Positions 15,642-23,643 of a stretch of 35,249 nt of DNA are shown here, one piece after another (the stretch's first letter is position 1; each line of letters starts with the position of its first letter). The notes beneath the pieces are model-generated. The model saw only the letters and a program-made list of their open reading frames with translations, did not search any database and was not told the origin of the DNA. Made by a program: the position numbers and the translations under genes. Where the stretch lies: NCBI GenBank assembly GCA_000961805.1, contig LADV01000255.1, positions 1-35,249 of the forward strand, read 5' to 3'. Source of the stretch: Peptococcaceae bacterium BRH_c23. Lineage in GTDB: Bacteria; Bacillota_B; Desulfitobacteriia; Desulfitobacteriales; Desulfitobacteriaceae.

Positions 15642-16394
15642 TTATACTCTACCGACTTCATTAACCGCTTTATCTAAAGCTTGGTCTTGGATTTGTAGTA
15701 CTCTTTGGCTTGCCTCATAAGCGCGCATTGCCACAACTATCTTAACCATCTGATCGTTGACATTGACGTTTGACTCTTCTATTGCGCCTTGACGCATTTG
15801 GATAGCGTCCCGTGCCACCGGAACTGGGACTTGAGTCGTATTGTAAAGTGTGGTTTTCCCTTCACGTTGCAATTCGGTTCCCTGAATATCGACAATTCTC
15901 AAGCGATCAACAATCTCTCCATTGTCCCTGATTGTTCCATCATATTCTATTGAAAAATCAGGTCCCAGTGGGCCGATCTGGCCATTTTCCCCTAGCACAA
16001 GATTTCCTGCCGTCGTACGAAGGCGATTAGCCTCATCTAACTCAAAATGGCCGTTTCGAGTAAAACGTTCCCCTGCCGTTGTTTGAACAACAAAATATCC
16101 CTCAGAAACTAAGGCCACATCGGTGGGCTGCTTCGTTTCAACCACCAATCCCGAACCATTCTTAAAGGCTACACGGTCAGCTAGGACACCGGTCCCCATA
16201 GCACCAATCTGCCCATTTTCCACCTCATTGCCGCTTGACATTCGCTGTATAAGCAACGAGGGGAATGAGGTCACCAGGTTTTGTTCTTCCCTATAGCCAG
16301 GATTTCGAATATTGTCCAAGTTCTCAGCGATCGTCCCAGAAATTTTCTGGGTGGCTAGCATTCCTGTCGCAGAACTATATAATCCTCTAATCAT
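15642..16394 (-). CDS. flgF: Flagellar hook-basal body rod protein, FlhO/FlgF type
   Basis: This 250-residue rod protein is secreted by the flagellar type III apparatus. The N-terminus MIRGLYSSATGMLATQKISG and the C-terminus (ESNVNVNDQMVKIVVAMRAYEASQRVLQ, ending AVNEVGRV) are the two halves of the coiled D0 domain. PGYREEQNLVTSFPSLLI resembles Bacillus FlhO. The usual NNIAN-x-TPGFK box is altered to ENLDNIRNPGYRE, a real deviation from the two sister proteins here. Assignment among FlgF, FlgG, FlhO and FlhP is uncertain; the general class is firm. Confidence 0.82.
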   Translation of the reverse strand: MIRGLYSSATGMLATQKISGTIAENLDNIRNPGYREEQNLVTSFPSLLIQRMSSGNEVENGQIGAMGTGVLADRVAFKNGSGLVVETKQPTDVALVSEGYFVVQTTAGERFTRNGHFELDEANRLRTTAGNLVLGENGQIGPLGPDFSIEYDGTIRDNGEIVDRLRIVDIQGTELQREGKTTLYNTTQVPVPVARDAIQMRQGAIEESNVNVNDQMVKIVVAMRAYEASQRVLQIQDQALDKAVNEVGRV

Positions 16395-16422
16395 TTTTTA
16401 CCTCCGACTTGCTTCACCTTTA

Positions 16423-16821
16423 TCACTTGATAACCATACGGAGCATTCCTAGCTGCGACGAAATAGTCCGTGTTAGTGCATTGTAATACAGCCCGTTTTC
16501 TGCCACATTAGTCATCTCACGATCAATATCGACATTATTTGAATCATTACGAAGGCTTGTACTATGGTCCGTCTGGACTAATGATTGATTCTCGGCTGTC
16601 CCGATCCCAATATGTCTAGGAACTGATGTTTTGAGTGAAAGGGTAGACCCCCTTGTACCTAAGGCAGCATTAAGTGCCTGCTGAAAATCAACATCCGAAC
16701 GTTTAAATCCCGGTGTATCTACATTAGCGACATTATCTGCCAGAACTTTTTGTCTTAAACTTGAAGCATTCAGGCCCTTTTCCAGAACCGTCAAGATAGG
16801 ATTGTCCAACCATCCTGACAT
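16423..16821 (-). CDS. flgB: Flagellar basal-body rod protein FlgB
   Basis: FlgB forms the proximal rod. The product is 132 residues, the normal size, with the rod-family box VLADNVANVDTPGFKRSDV (about 27-45) and a C-terminal helix (NVAENGLYYNALTRTISSQL). NNVDIDREMTN matches the FlgB-specific 'VDIDxEM' region. It starts four bases after the flgG-type stop. Position is odd: flgB is normally followed by flgC and fliE, and here neither is present in the window. It could be a second, relocated copy. Confidence 0.88.
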   Translation of the reverse strand: MSGWLDNPILTVLEKGLNASSLRQKVLADNVANVDTPGFKRSDVDFQQALNAALGTRGSTLSLKTSVPRHIGIGTAENQSLVQTDHSTSLRNDSNNVDIDREMTNVAENGLYYNALTRTISSQLGMLRMVIK

Positions 16822-16825
16822 CCGA

Positions 16826-17599
16826 TTACCTCCTCAATGCATTCGCTTTTGCGAACATATCGTCTTCTTGTTGAATCATCTTTGCATCCATTTGGTACGC
16901 CTTTTGAGCTTGAACCAAATTCGTCATAGCGGTAGCTAAATCCACATTCGACTGTTCAATGGCGCCGGACTTAACTTCTCCGAAATCATTCGAACCAGGT
17001 GCACCTGTCTGAGCCACGCCAGACTCCGGTGTCTCAAGAAAGAGATTATTGCTTATTTGCTGAAGTCCATCTGTATTTATGAAATTGGCTAAGGTAATTT
17101 GGGCAATTACTTCTTGTTTGCCATCGATCATCGCAAGAATATTTCCATTTGGCTTGACTTGAACCTCGCCGGAATCCGGCGGGATTATCACTTCCGGTTG
17201 TAGAGCATACCCCTGTTGATTGACAAGCATTCCATCACTATCTAATTGAAACATGCCTGCCCTAGTATAAGCTATATCGCCATTTGGGGGCTTTACTTGA
17301 AAAAAGCCCTGCCCATCGATGGCAATATCCCAAGGATTATTGGAACTTGTTATAATTCCTTGCGACATATCGATTCTTTTACCATGATATAAGGCTCCGG
17401 TCCCGACTCCTAAGGCTGCACCATCAGGAACTCCTCCGTATAAGGATAAATTAGCCGATTTTTCTTGAGCATCATAGGCCTCAGCAAGATTAACCACACT
17501 GGCCTTAAAGCCAGCTGTACTGATATTAGCAATATTATTAGCTAAAATATCCACTCTTTCTTGCTGAGCACGAAGCTGAAATTCTGAAGTTAGGCGCAT
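16826..17599 (-). CDS. flgG: Flagellar hook-basal body rod protein, FlgG/FlhP type
   Basis: FlgF/FlgG-family distal rod protein of 257 residues. The rod box LANNIANISTAGFKAS lies at about 19-34. The middle shows SQGIITSSNNPWDIAIDGQGFFQVKP (the family 'N-x-LDxAIxGxGFFxV' region) and YTRAGMFQLDSDGMLVNQQGY. The C-terminal GAIEQSNVDLATAMTNLVQA, followed by QKAYQMDAKMIQ, is the second D0 helix. It lies between flgE and flgB with short spacing, so it belongs to the hook/rod transcript. FlgG is likely, but FlgF or FlhP cannot be excluded without alignment. Confidence 0.84.
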   Translation of the reverse strand: MRLTSEFQLRAQQERVDILANNIANISTAGFKASVVNLAEAYDAQEKSANLSLYGGVPDGAALGVGTGALYHGKRIDMSQGIITSSNNPWDIAIDGQGFFQVKPPNGDIAYTRAGMFQLDSDGMLVNQQGYALQPEVIIPPDSGEVQVKPNGNILAMIDGKQEVIAQITLANFINTDGLQQISNNLFLETPESGVAQTGAPGSNDFGEVKSGAIEQSNVDLATAMTNLVQAQKAYQMDAKMIQQEDDMFAKANALRR

Positions 17600-17660
17600 C
17601 GTCTTCCCTCCACGACTTTTAGGACTTTATTCGCATAAGCATAAGTTACTGATTATCTTA

Positions 17661-19106
17661 TTAACGCTTGAGATCAATAAGCTCTTGGAGTAGCGAGTCG
17701 GAAACAGTAATAACTCGAGAATTAGCCTGGAAACCCCGTTGAGTAACGATCATGTCGGTAAACTCTTGAGATAAATCCACATTAGACATCTCAACCGCCC
17801 CTGGAACAATTGAAGCACGTCCATCTTCAGCTGCAGAGCCGATGTCGGGATCCCCCGAGTTATTGGTCGTAGAATAGAAGTTCCCGCCCAGTTTATTTAA
17901 GCCTGCATCATTTGAAAATTTAGCGATAGCAATTTGCGCAATTTTGTGAGTCACGGAGGTATTCCCATCGCTATAAACCCCGGTGATAATCCCCGTCTGA
18001 TCAATACTAAAGCTGGTTAGGGTTCGAGGTAGATTTAGAAAGTCATAACCTAAAGTATCGTCAGCATCTGGTGGGGTAGGGGCCGCTGGAGCATCTGCTT
18101 TTTTCGAAAAGGTAATTGAATATTTACCATTGGTATTTTCTGCCCAATAATAATTAGCGGCGTCATCAACTTCTGCTAAACTGGGCGCCATTACATAAAC
18201 ATTCGTATCTGTTCCATTCGAAACGTAGATTTTTGCTCCCACAGAAGGCATATGGTCTACCGTAACCTTATTTGGGTTGCTAGGATCCACCGCTACTGGT
18301 TTTGCGGCAGCAACATAACTAATATTCAAAACGGTTCCCGATGCCCCATCCTCCGGACGTTGATACCCTTCGGAAAACGTGATTAGACCATCTTTAGGAT
18401 TAAAGGTATATTGACCCGCTTTCGGATTACTTTCCACGCGTGTCATGCCATCAATCGTTAAGACTCCTGCCCCAATTAATTTATCCCCTTGCATAGTTGT
18501 TGCGGTATTCGCATCAGTATAAGTGTAGTCAATATCAGGATCCCAATCAGCATCTGTCGCATTTAACTGAACTTTTTCAGGCTTAATAGGCATGTTCTTA
18601 TCCTGAGGCAAAGAATCGCCCAGCGAAAACTTAATGGCTCCATACCCTGGTCCCGTCCAGTTTACCTCTTTTGAATCATCCGCTCCCCAAGAATAACCCA
18701 TTACCCGAGCCCCAGACGCAGGATCTTCTAAATGTCCATCTCTATCAAAGCCAAAGCCACCTGCCCGAGTATAGACGATTTGTCCACCATTATCCATGAC
18801 GAAGAATCCTGGGCCTTGTAACATAAGGTCTGTGTCCTTGCCCGTCGATTGAGAACTCCCTTGAGTCATGATTTTGTCGACTGAACCCAATACCGCACCT
18901 AAGCCCACTTGAATGGCATTCGTCCCCCCTTGAGTTGCTGAAGGCGAAGAAGCACCCTTCATCGTTTGACTAAGCATGGTGGAGAAACTAGCTCTGCTCC
19001 GCTTAAAACCTAAGGTGTTGACATTAGCAACGTTGTCTCCAATAACATCCATTTTTACTTGGTGGTTCTTCAGGCCTGAAATGGCCGAATATAGTGAACG
19101 CATCAT
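17661..19106 (-). CDS. flgE: Flagellar hook protein FlgE
   Basis: FlgE polymerises into the hook after export. The 481-residue product has the N-terminal D0 box (YSAISGLKNHQVKMDVIGDN, then VANVNTLGFKRSRASF) and a GPGFFVMDNGGQIVYTRAGGFGFD block near 100. A long variable middle domain (about 190-350) carries NINSYV-type strands and a PADAPAAPTPPDADD stretch. The C-terminus GAVEMSNVDLSQEFTDMIVT, followed by QRGFQANSRVITVSDSLLQE, is the closing D0 helix. GGAGG lies nine bases before the first ATG; a second ATG follows directly. It sits between flgD, the hook cap needed for its assembly, and the FlgG-type rod gene. Confidence 0.92.
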   Translation of the reverse strand: MMRSLYSAISGLKNHQVKMDVIGDNVANVNTLGFKRSRASFSTMLSQTMKGASSPSATQGGTNAIQVGLGAVLGSVDKIMTQGSSQSTGKDTDLMLQGPGFFVMDNGGQIVYTRAGGFGFDRDGHLEDPASGARVMGYSWGADDSKEVNWTGPGYGAIKFSLGDSLPQDKNMPIKPEKVQLNATDADWDPDIDYTYTDANTATTMQGDKLIGAGVLTIDGMTRVESNPKAGQYTFNPKDGLITFSEGYQRPEDGASGTVLNISYVAAAKPVAVDPSNPNKVTVDHMPSVGAKIYVSNGTDTNVYVMAPSLAEVDDAANYYWAENTNGKYSITFSKKADAPAAPTPPDADDTLGYDFLNLPRTLTSFSIDQTGIITGVYSDGNTSVTHKIAQIAIAKFSNDAGLNKLGGNFYSTTNNSGDPDIGSAAEDGRASIVPGAVEMSNVDLSQEFTDMIVTQRGFQANSRVITVSDSLLQELIDLKR

Positions 19107-19185
19107 GGCGCATATCCTCCTCTTTCTTTGTAGAATCTGATTTCTAGCTTTCCAAGTGGTTTTTTATCATTATCCAACGGCAACA

Positions 19186-19758
19186 TTAAGGAGTTGTTGG
19201 TGTATCGGTTGTTTGTTCGGTAATATCTGTAGTATCTGTAGTATCTGTAGTATTAGTAGTATCGGTTGTATCAGCTTGATTAGTGGTATCGGTACTCACT
19301 GGAGTTTGCTCCCTAATCAAAGTCACCAAATTCATGTCCAAATCAGCAAAGGTTCCATCACTTTTGCGAATCTGCACCATAGGTTCGCCATCGAGCCACT
19401 TCACAGCTTCAACGATCCCTTCCATAGGGGTCCCTCCATCTACATTAATGCCTCCGACCCATTTACCAATCATAGCAGCCCCTTGGGTGAGTGAAGACTG
19501 TTGCGCGAAGTTGAACATGCTTTTGCTCAAATCTTCCATGGACTTAGAAACATTGTTCATCTGCTCCAAAGAACTGAATTGGGCCATTTGGGCGATGAAA
19601 TCTTTATTATCTAGCGGTTGCAAGGGGTCCTGATTTCTTAATTCAACCGTAAGTAATTTTAAAAAATCATCCTTACCCATTATCGACTTATTGATAGCCG
19701 CTGAAACAGACTGATTTCCATTTGTTGTGTTGTTCGTGGCATTGATTGTATTACTCAT
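19186..19758 (-). CDS. flgD: Flagellar hook capping protein FlgD
   Basis: FlgD caps the growing hook and guides FlgE polymerisation. The 190-residue product has the conserved N-terminal export and cap segment (MGKDDFLKLLTVELRNQDPL, then QPLDNKDFIAQMAQFSSLEQM, about 27-67), then a short domain containing GKWVGGINVDGGTPMEGIVEAV. The C-terminal ~35 residues are low-complexity Thr/Asp (TTDTTNTTDTTDTTDITEQT), encoded by near-identical short repeats at about 19210-19270. That tail is not part of the usual FlgD fold and the usual FlgD Ig/tudor region looks abbreviated. GGAGG precedes the ATG. It lies between fliK and flgE, as is common. Confidence 0.9.
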   Translation of the reverse strand: MSNTINATNNTTNGNQSVSAAINKSIMGKDDFLKLLTVELRNQDPLQPLDNKDFIAQMAQFSSLEQMNNVSKSMEDLSKSMFNFAQQSSLTQGAAMIGKWVGGINVDGGTPMEGIVEAVKWLDGEPMVQIRKSDGTFADLDMNLVTLIREQTPVSTDTTNQADTTDTTNTTDTTDTTDITEQTTDTPTTP

Positions 19759-19773
19759 CCTTAATAGTTCCTC

Positions 19774-21759
19774 CTAAGCGGTGACATTAAGCCGATTATT
19801 TCCATCCGGGCCAGGGGAGAAGGGGTTGATGCCAGGGATTGCTTCCTCATCCTCACTTAGGTTCGTGTTCAAATCTAACGTCCTTTGTGATTCATTCCCT
19901 TGACGATTCTGCTGTTGATCTCCACCATGTTGTCCCATTTGCAACGTACCACAGTTCACACCCTGACTCGTAAGCGTATGACGCAGCTCTGAGAGTTGAT
20001 TTTGAAGGACCTGACCAGTGGCTGCTTCAGAGGCATAGACCTGAAGATGAACCTGCCCATTTTCCCAACGCAGGCCAATCTGAATTCGTCCCAAGTCAGC
20101 TGGATGCAATTTAATATCCAGTTCCTTCAACTCTGTGTGTCGGTTGGTAAGTTGCTCTCGTAATACATTAGAGATTTGTTCCCAGACTGGAATTGCGACT
20201 GTTTTCCCGTCAGTAACGTTGCCCATAACGGTATTTCCGACGGCTCCGATTCCCAAGCTTTGGCTCTGATTTTGAGAAGTCTTCACCCCTGAGAGCTCAG
20301 CGGATTCTGCTATAACACCTTTAGCGATCTCCTCGCCTGTATCCCCTTGAACATTTTTTAATAATGGATTACTTTGTTGGAGATCCATTTGAGCTAATTT
20401 CTGCTTAGAATTAAATTTAAAAAGTGAACTTTTGCCTGCTGTTTCAGTCGTTACAGCAGTTACAGCTGTTTCCGCCACAAGACTGCTACTCTTTTGCTGG
20501 GAAAAGAGTGTTTCAATCCCTCCACCTTTAGCTGCGAGCATTTCCTTGATGACTCCCGGAGGAACGCTTTTTTCTTGAACTTGACTTAAAATCTGATTTA
20601 GTACTACAAGCAACGAAGCAGCCTTCGTGTTTAGTTCTTTACCACCATTGCCTTGTTCCGTAGATAAAAAATCCAGCAATGGTTTAATAATAGTTTGTAC
20701 ACTAGAATTAGGTTCGTTCTTAGCGACCCCATCCATTCTCTTTAGCCAGTCTTGCACGGTCGTGGCAATAAGCTGCCGGAGATCCTCGACCCCTCTACCA
20801 GAAGCTATAGGGTTTACCATTTTGGTTCCACGATCTAAATCTAGGGTAGCTCCTACTATCGATGAGTCCGTAATCTGTGTAGAGAATGCAGCCTCATCCG
20901 TGCCCTTCATCCAGTCTTGGACTGTCCTTAAGATAGCCTGCCGGAGATCTTCAACCCCTTTGCCTGAGCTTATAGTGTTTATAATCTTGGACTGTGCTTC
21001 ATCCTCTACAGCCTCAAGATTCACCCCAAGAAGTGGTTTATCCCCCGCTAAGTTACCTACTGCTTGTCCATTGCTACTCTGTTCACTCATAATTTGACCA
21101 CTTGCTGCCTGAACATTATTAACAAGGTCATCTGTTACCGTCAGCCACCCCTGCATGAGCTTCATTATTTCCTGACGTTCACTGATTCCACGTCCCAAAA
21201 CCAATGAAGCACCTTCGGGTGATGAGTCTGTAATTTGTCCTGAGAGTGCTACTAAAAGATCTGCGATCACCTGTCTATATTTATCCAATTCCGTAATCCC
21301 GGGGTTATTCTTTTGAGGTATTTGTGTCGTCATATCTTGCGTCGAAAATACCTCATTTATGTCCAGGGAAAGCTTATTCAACGCGCCTAAACTCTGGTTA
21401 TCAGCCGCTGATAATCCCTCTCCAGTTCCCTGATTCACACCGTTTCCGGAATTGGCTTCCTTGCCTGCCGGAAGATCACTCAAAACGATTGGCTGCGCCA
21501 GAAATGCAAGTGCAAAATGAACGTACCCCAGATTCTGTCCAAAACTATCCGGGTTCTGTCCATCTTCCAAATCTTGAGCAATCTTAGGGTTTTGTCCGAT
21601 CGGATCTGCGCTGATAGTCGTTAAACCACCGAGCATAGCTGCAAAGTCCGTAGTTGCTTTTTCTAAGCTGTCTGCCGCATTTTTTCCCGTTAAGCTTGAA
21701 GTTTTATCTAATTTTCCTCCAATCTTTAGGGAATCCGAAAGGACATTGACACTAGACAT
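19774..21759 (-). CDS. fliK: Flagellar hook-length control protein FliK
   Basis: FliK measures the hook and switches the export specificity of FlhB. The 661-residue product has the C-terminal Flg_hook domain (about 540-625: LREQLTNRHTELKELDIKLH, PADLGRIQIGLRWENGQVHL, QVYASEAATGQVLQNQLSEL). It ends in a Gln/Asn-rich tail. The long N-terminal ruler region contains internal repeats: QITDSS-x-x-GA-x-L-x-L-x-RG at about 175 and 295, and GVEDLRQ-x-I-x-x-x-VQDW at about 267 and 322. Earlier YRQVIADLLVAL and RQEIMKLMQGWL segments look like diverged copies. AGGAGGTG precedes the ATG and a sigma-D-like promoter lies about 35-60 bases upstream. It is longer than Bacillus FliK (about 490). Confidence 0.88.
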   Translation of the reverse strand: MSSVNVLSDSLKIGGKLDKTSSLTGKNAADSLEKATTDFAAMLGGLTTISADPIGQNPKIAQDLEDGQNPDSFGQNLGYVHFALAFLAQPIVLSDLPAGKEANSGNGVNQGTGEGLSAADNQSLGALNKLSLDINEVFSTQDMTTQIPQKNNPGITELDKYRQVIADLLVALSGQITDSSPEGASLVLGRGISERQEIMKLMQGWLTVTDDLVNNVQAASGQIMSEQSSNGQAVGNLAGDKPLLGVNLEAVEDEAQSKIINTISSGKGVEDLRQAILRTVQDWMKGTDEAAFSTQITDSSIVGATLDLDRGTKMVNPIASGRGVEDLRQLIATTVQDWLKRMDGVAKNEPNSSVQTIIKPLLDFLSTEQGNGGKELNTKAASLLVVLNQILSQVQEKSVPPGVIKEMLAAKGGGIETLFSQQKSSSLVAETAVTAVTTETAGKSSLFKFNSKQKLAQMDLQQSNPLLKNVQGDTGEEIAKGVIAESAELSGVKTSQNQSQSLGIGAVGNTVMGNVTDGKTVAIPVWEQISNVLREQLTNRHTELKELDIKLHPADLGRIQIGLRWENGQVHLQVYASEAATGQVLQNQLSELRHTLTSQGVNCGTLQMGQHGGDQQQNRQGNESQRTLDLNTNLSEDEEAIPGINPFSPGPDGNNRLNVTA

Positions 21760-21793
21760 CCACCGTCACCTCCTACTTAGACTTCTATTTACT

Positions 21794-21821
21794 TTATCGA
21801 CAAAGTCCCAGTAAAACATTA
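21794..21821 (-). promoter_or_regulatory. Candidate sigma-D (sigma-28) promoter for fliK-flgD-flgE
   Basis: On the minus strand TAAT (21821-21818), a 16-base spacer and GTCGATAA (21801-21794) resemble the flagellar sigma consensus TAAA-N15-GCCGATAA. It lies in the 80-base gap between the sigD stop and the fliK start. Confidence 0.55.
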
Positions 21822-21839
21822 GCCATAGGACAATTATTT

Positions 21840-22592
21840 TCAAAATAAGTTCTTTTTCTGTCGGCTAAGCCTTCCTCTAAGCCGTAAAATGGCTTGGGAA
21901 TGAAGTTGGGAAATCCTTGATTCCGACAGCTTTAGAATTGCCGCAATTTCTTTCAGAGTCAGTTCTTCCTGATAATATAGCGCTACCACCAATTTTTCTT
22001 TATCCGGTAATTTTTCTACTGCTACAGCTAGAATCTGCTTTTGTTCCTCTTTCTCAACTTCTTGATACGCTTCCTGTGCTTCCTGATCGACGAGTAAATT
22101 TAGGGGCGTACCACTACTATCTCCCTCACTATCTACCAGCGTTTCATCGAATGAAGTCAGTGTTAAAATCTGAGCCTGAGCTAAAATACTTTCAATTTCC
22201 GTAACATCTACTTTGAGCAAATCCGCGACTTCTTCCACCGTAGCCATCCGCCCAAGGCGATATTCCAACTCAGCAAATCCGTCCTGAACTCGCTTCACTT
22301 TCTGTCTCGCAGAATGAGGAACCCAATCCATAGTTCGTAGTCCATCAATCATAGCACCACGAATACGAATCGAAGCATAGGTTTCAAATTTAAACCCTCG
22401 TGCAGCCTCAAACCGTTCCAGAGCATCAAGTAAGCCAAAGACACCATAACCAATCATATCATTCTCGTCGACATGAGGTGGAAGAGACATAGATAACCGA
22501 CCTGCAATGCGCTTGACCAATGGTAAATATTGTTCAATCTGTTCTTGTTTCCACGGTCCGCGCGCAGCGGATTCATAAGCGTTTGGTATCAA
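21840..22592 (-). CDS. sigD: Flagellar sigma factor SigD/FliA
   Basis: FliA/WhiG-type sigma-28 directs transcription of late flagellar and chemotaxis genes. The 250-residue product has region 2 (DENDMIGYGVFGLLDALERF, then FKFETYASIRIRGAMIDGLR, about 42-86), the following DWVPHSARQKVKRVQ, region 3 (LGRMATVEEVADLLKV) and a region 4 helix-turn-helix (LTLKEIAAILKLSESRISQL, about 208-228). The start is TTG with GGGGGTGA seven bases upstream, in the leader shared with fliR and pilZ. The ~175-base gap upstream is filled with a heptamer array and a ~95-base unique centre. fliK follows after 80 bases. Confidence 0.94.
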   Translation of the reverse strand: MIPNAYESAARGPWKQEQIEQYLPLVKRIAGRLSMSLPPHVDENDMIGYGVFGLLDALERFEAARGFKFETYASIRIRGAMIDGLRTMDWVPHSARQKVKRVQDGFAELEYRLGRMATVEEVADLLKVDVTEIESILAQAQILTLTSFDETLVDSEGDSSGTPLNLLVDQEAQEAYQEVEKEEQKQILAVAVEKLPDKEKLVVALYYQEELTLKEIAAILKLSESRISQLHSQAILRLRGRLSRQKKNLF

Positions 22593-22609
22593 GTATTACT
22601 CACCCCCTT

Positions 22610-22768
22610 AATCGATGTTCGAGGTTCGAGGTTCGAAAAGCGCACATTGAATATTTTCACATCCCATTTAGCCCTATGATTAGTTCAAGCAAACTCAGAT
22701 GCAGATAATTTCTTAACCGAAAATCCTATGCCTGGTTCGAACCTCGAATATCGATCCTCGAACCTCGA
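22610..22768. repeat. Heptamer repeat array between the unknown gene and sigD
   Basis: On the plus strand GATGTTC-GAGGTTC-GAGGTTC (about 22614-22634) is matched by an inverted array at about 22734-22768 (GGTTCGA-ACCTCGA-ATATCGA-TCCTCGA-ACCTCGA). The two ends both begin AATCGA and can pair. About 95 bases without repeats lie between. On the minus strand the array begins inside the TAA stop of the upstream gene and ends at the sigD ribosome site. Confidence 0.8.
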
Positions 22769-23161
22769 TTAGTCCCAGCCCATTCGCCGCACAATTTCTG
22801 CTTGCTGCTCAGTGTCGGGTAATCCCGAGCTTAAATTTTGGTCAACTTGTCCTGGAAATCGTGATTGTTGGACCTGTAGATTCTGAGGTTCATCATCACC
22901 CACTGCGAAATCAATAACCCCCCCAGGTCCCGCCTTCGAATCTACTGGCTCATCCTGGGGCATCTGTGTTGCAGTTTTATTAAACAAGCTTAATGTTCCG
23001 ACTAATAAGAAATACATAACTCCAAAGGCAACCCCAGCCCGAACAATCAATTGAAGAGTTTTCACTTCGTTGCCCCAGCTAAGCAAGACAACAATTAGGG
23101 TAGTCACGACGGAAAGGCGCATTGTCCAAAGTCGATACAGTTCCCTAAGTTGGTCGGTCAT
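22769..23161 (-). CDS. Unknown two-helix membrane protein of the flagellar operon
   Basis: The product is 130 residues. Two hydrophobic helices (about 14-29, RLSVVTTLIVVLLSWG, and about 38-59, LIVRAGVAFGVMYFLLVGTL) are followed by an acidic, Gln/Pro-rich, probably disordered cytoplasmic tail ending QQAEIVRRMGWD. The ATG overlaps the cheD stop by one base (TAATG), so it is translationally coupled to cheD. The position between cheD and sigD suggests a motility role. I recognise no named family; the conserved-looking last ~12 residues could be an interaction motif. Confidence 0.8.
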   Translation of the reverse strand: MTDQLRELYRLWTMRLSVVTTLIVVLLSWGNEVKTLQLIVRAGVAFGVMYFLLVGTLSLFNKTATQMPQDEPVDSKAGPGGVIDFAVGDDEPQNLQVQQSRFPGQVDQNLSSGLPDTEQQAEIVRRMGWD

Positions 23162-23643
23162 TAAATCACCTTTTCACCATGATTAATCGTTCTAATGTGC
23201 AATTCTCCTGTTCCAACATCAAAATGAATTGTACGTCCAAAACTTCCCCCGACATCAGCAACCAAAAGCGGAATTCCATTCTTTTTTAGTTCCTGTTCTA
23301 CCGCTTCAGCATTGCGATCCCCGATTTTTAGAACCTGAGGTTTTCCGGGAAACGAAAACATCTGTGCGCCACCTGCTATTTTGGCCCTTAAGCGGGTTTT
23401 ATTGGCACCCATACCTAGAATTTCTCGAAGTAATAATTCCAACGCAGTATCCGCATACTTCGCTGGGTTCCCTCCCAAGCTTCCATTTGCCGTTGGAAGC
23501 ATAATATGAGCTAAACCACCCACTTTGAAAATCGGGTCATGTATGCATATCCCAATGCAAGAACCTAAGCCTGCTGTAAGCAATCTTTCTGGTGCAGTTG
23601 CCGTTTTAAGATCAGCCATTCCTACTGTGATAACTCCATTCAT
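23161..23643 (-). CDS. cheD: Chemoreceptor glutamine deamidase CheD
   Basis: CheD deamidates receptor glutamines and binds CheC, raising CheC's CheY-P phosphatase activity. The 160-residue product carries the Cys-His-Thr catalytic set in the expected spacing: Thr23 and Cys29 in LTAGLGSCIG, and His46 in GGLAHIMLP. Other features are NPAKYADTALELLL, AKIAGGAQMF and VADVGGSFGRTIHFDVGTGE. It overlaps cheC by four bases (ATGA-type) and the following gene by one base. All key residues are present, so it should be active. Confidence 0.95.
   Translation of the reverse strand: MNGVITVGMADLKTATAPERLLTAGLGSCIGICIHDPIFKVGGLAHIMLPTANGSLGGNPAKYADTALELLLREILGMGANKTRLRAKIAGGAQMFSFPGKPQVLKIGDRNAEAVEQELKKNGIPLLVADVGGSFGRTIHFDVGTGELHIRTINHGEKVI

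Noticed and set aside
20627..21097. 156-codon plus-strand frame inside fliK
   Set aside because: Antisense shadow of fliK; its apparent internal repeats mirror the FliK repeats.
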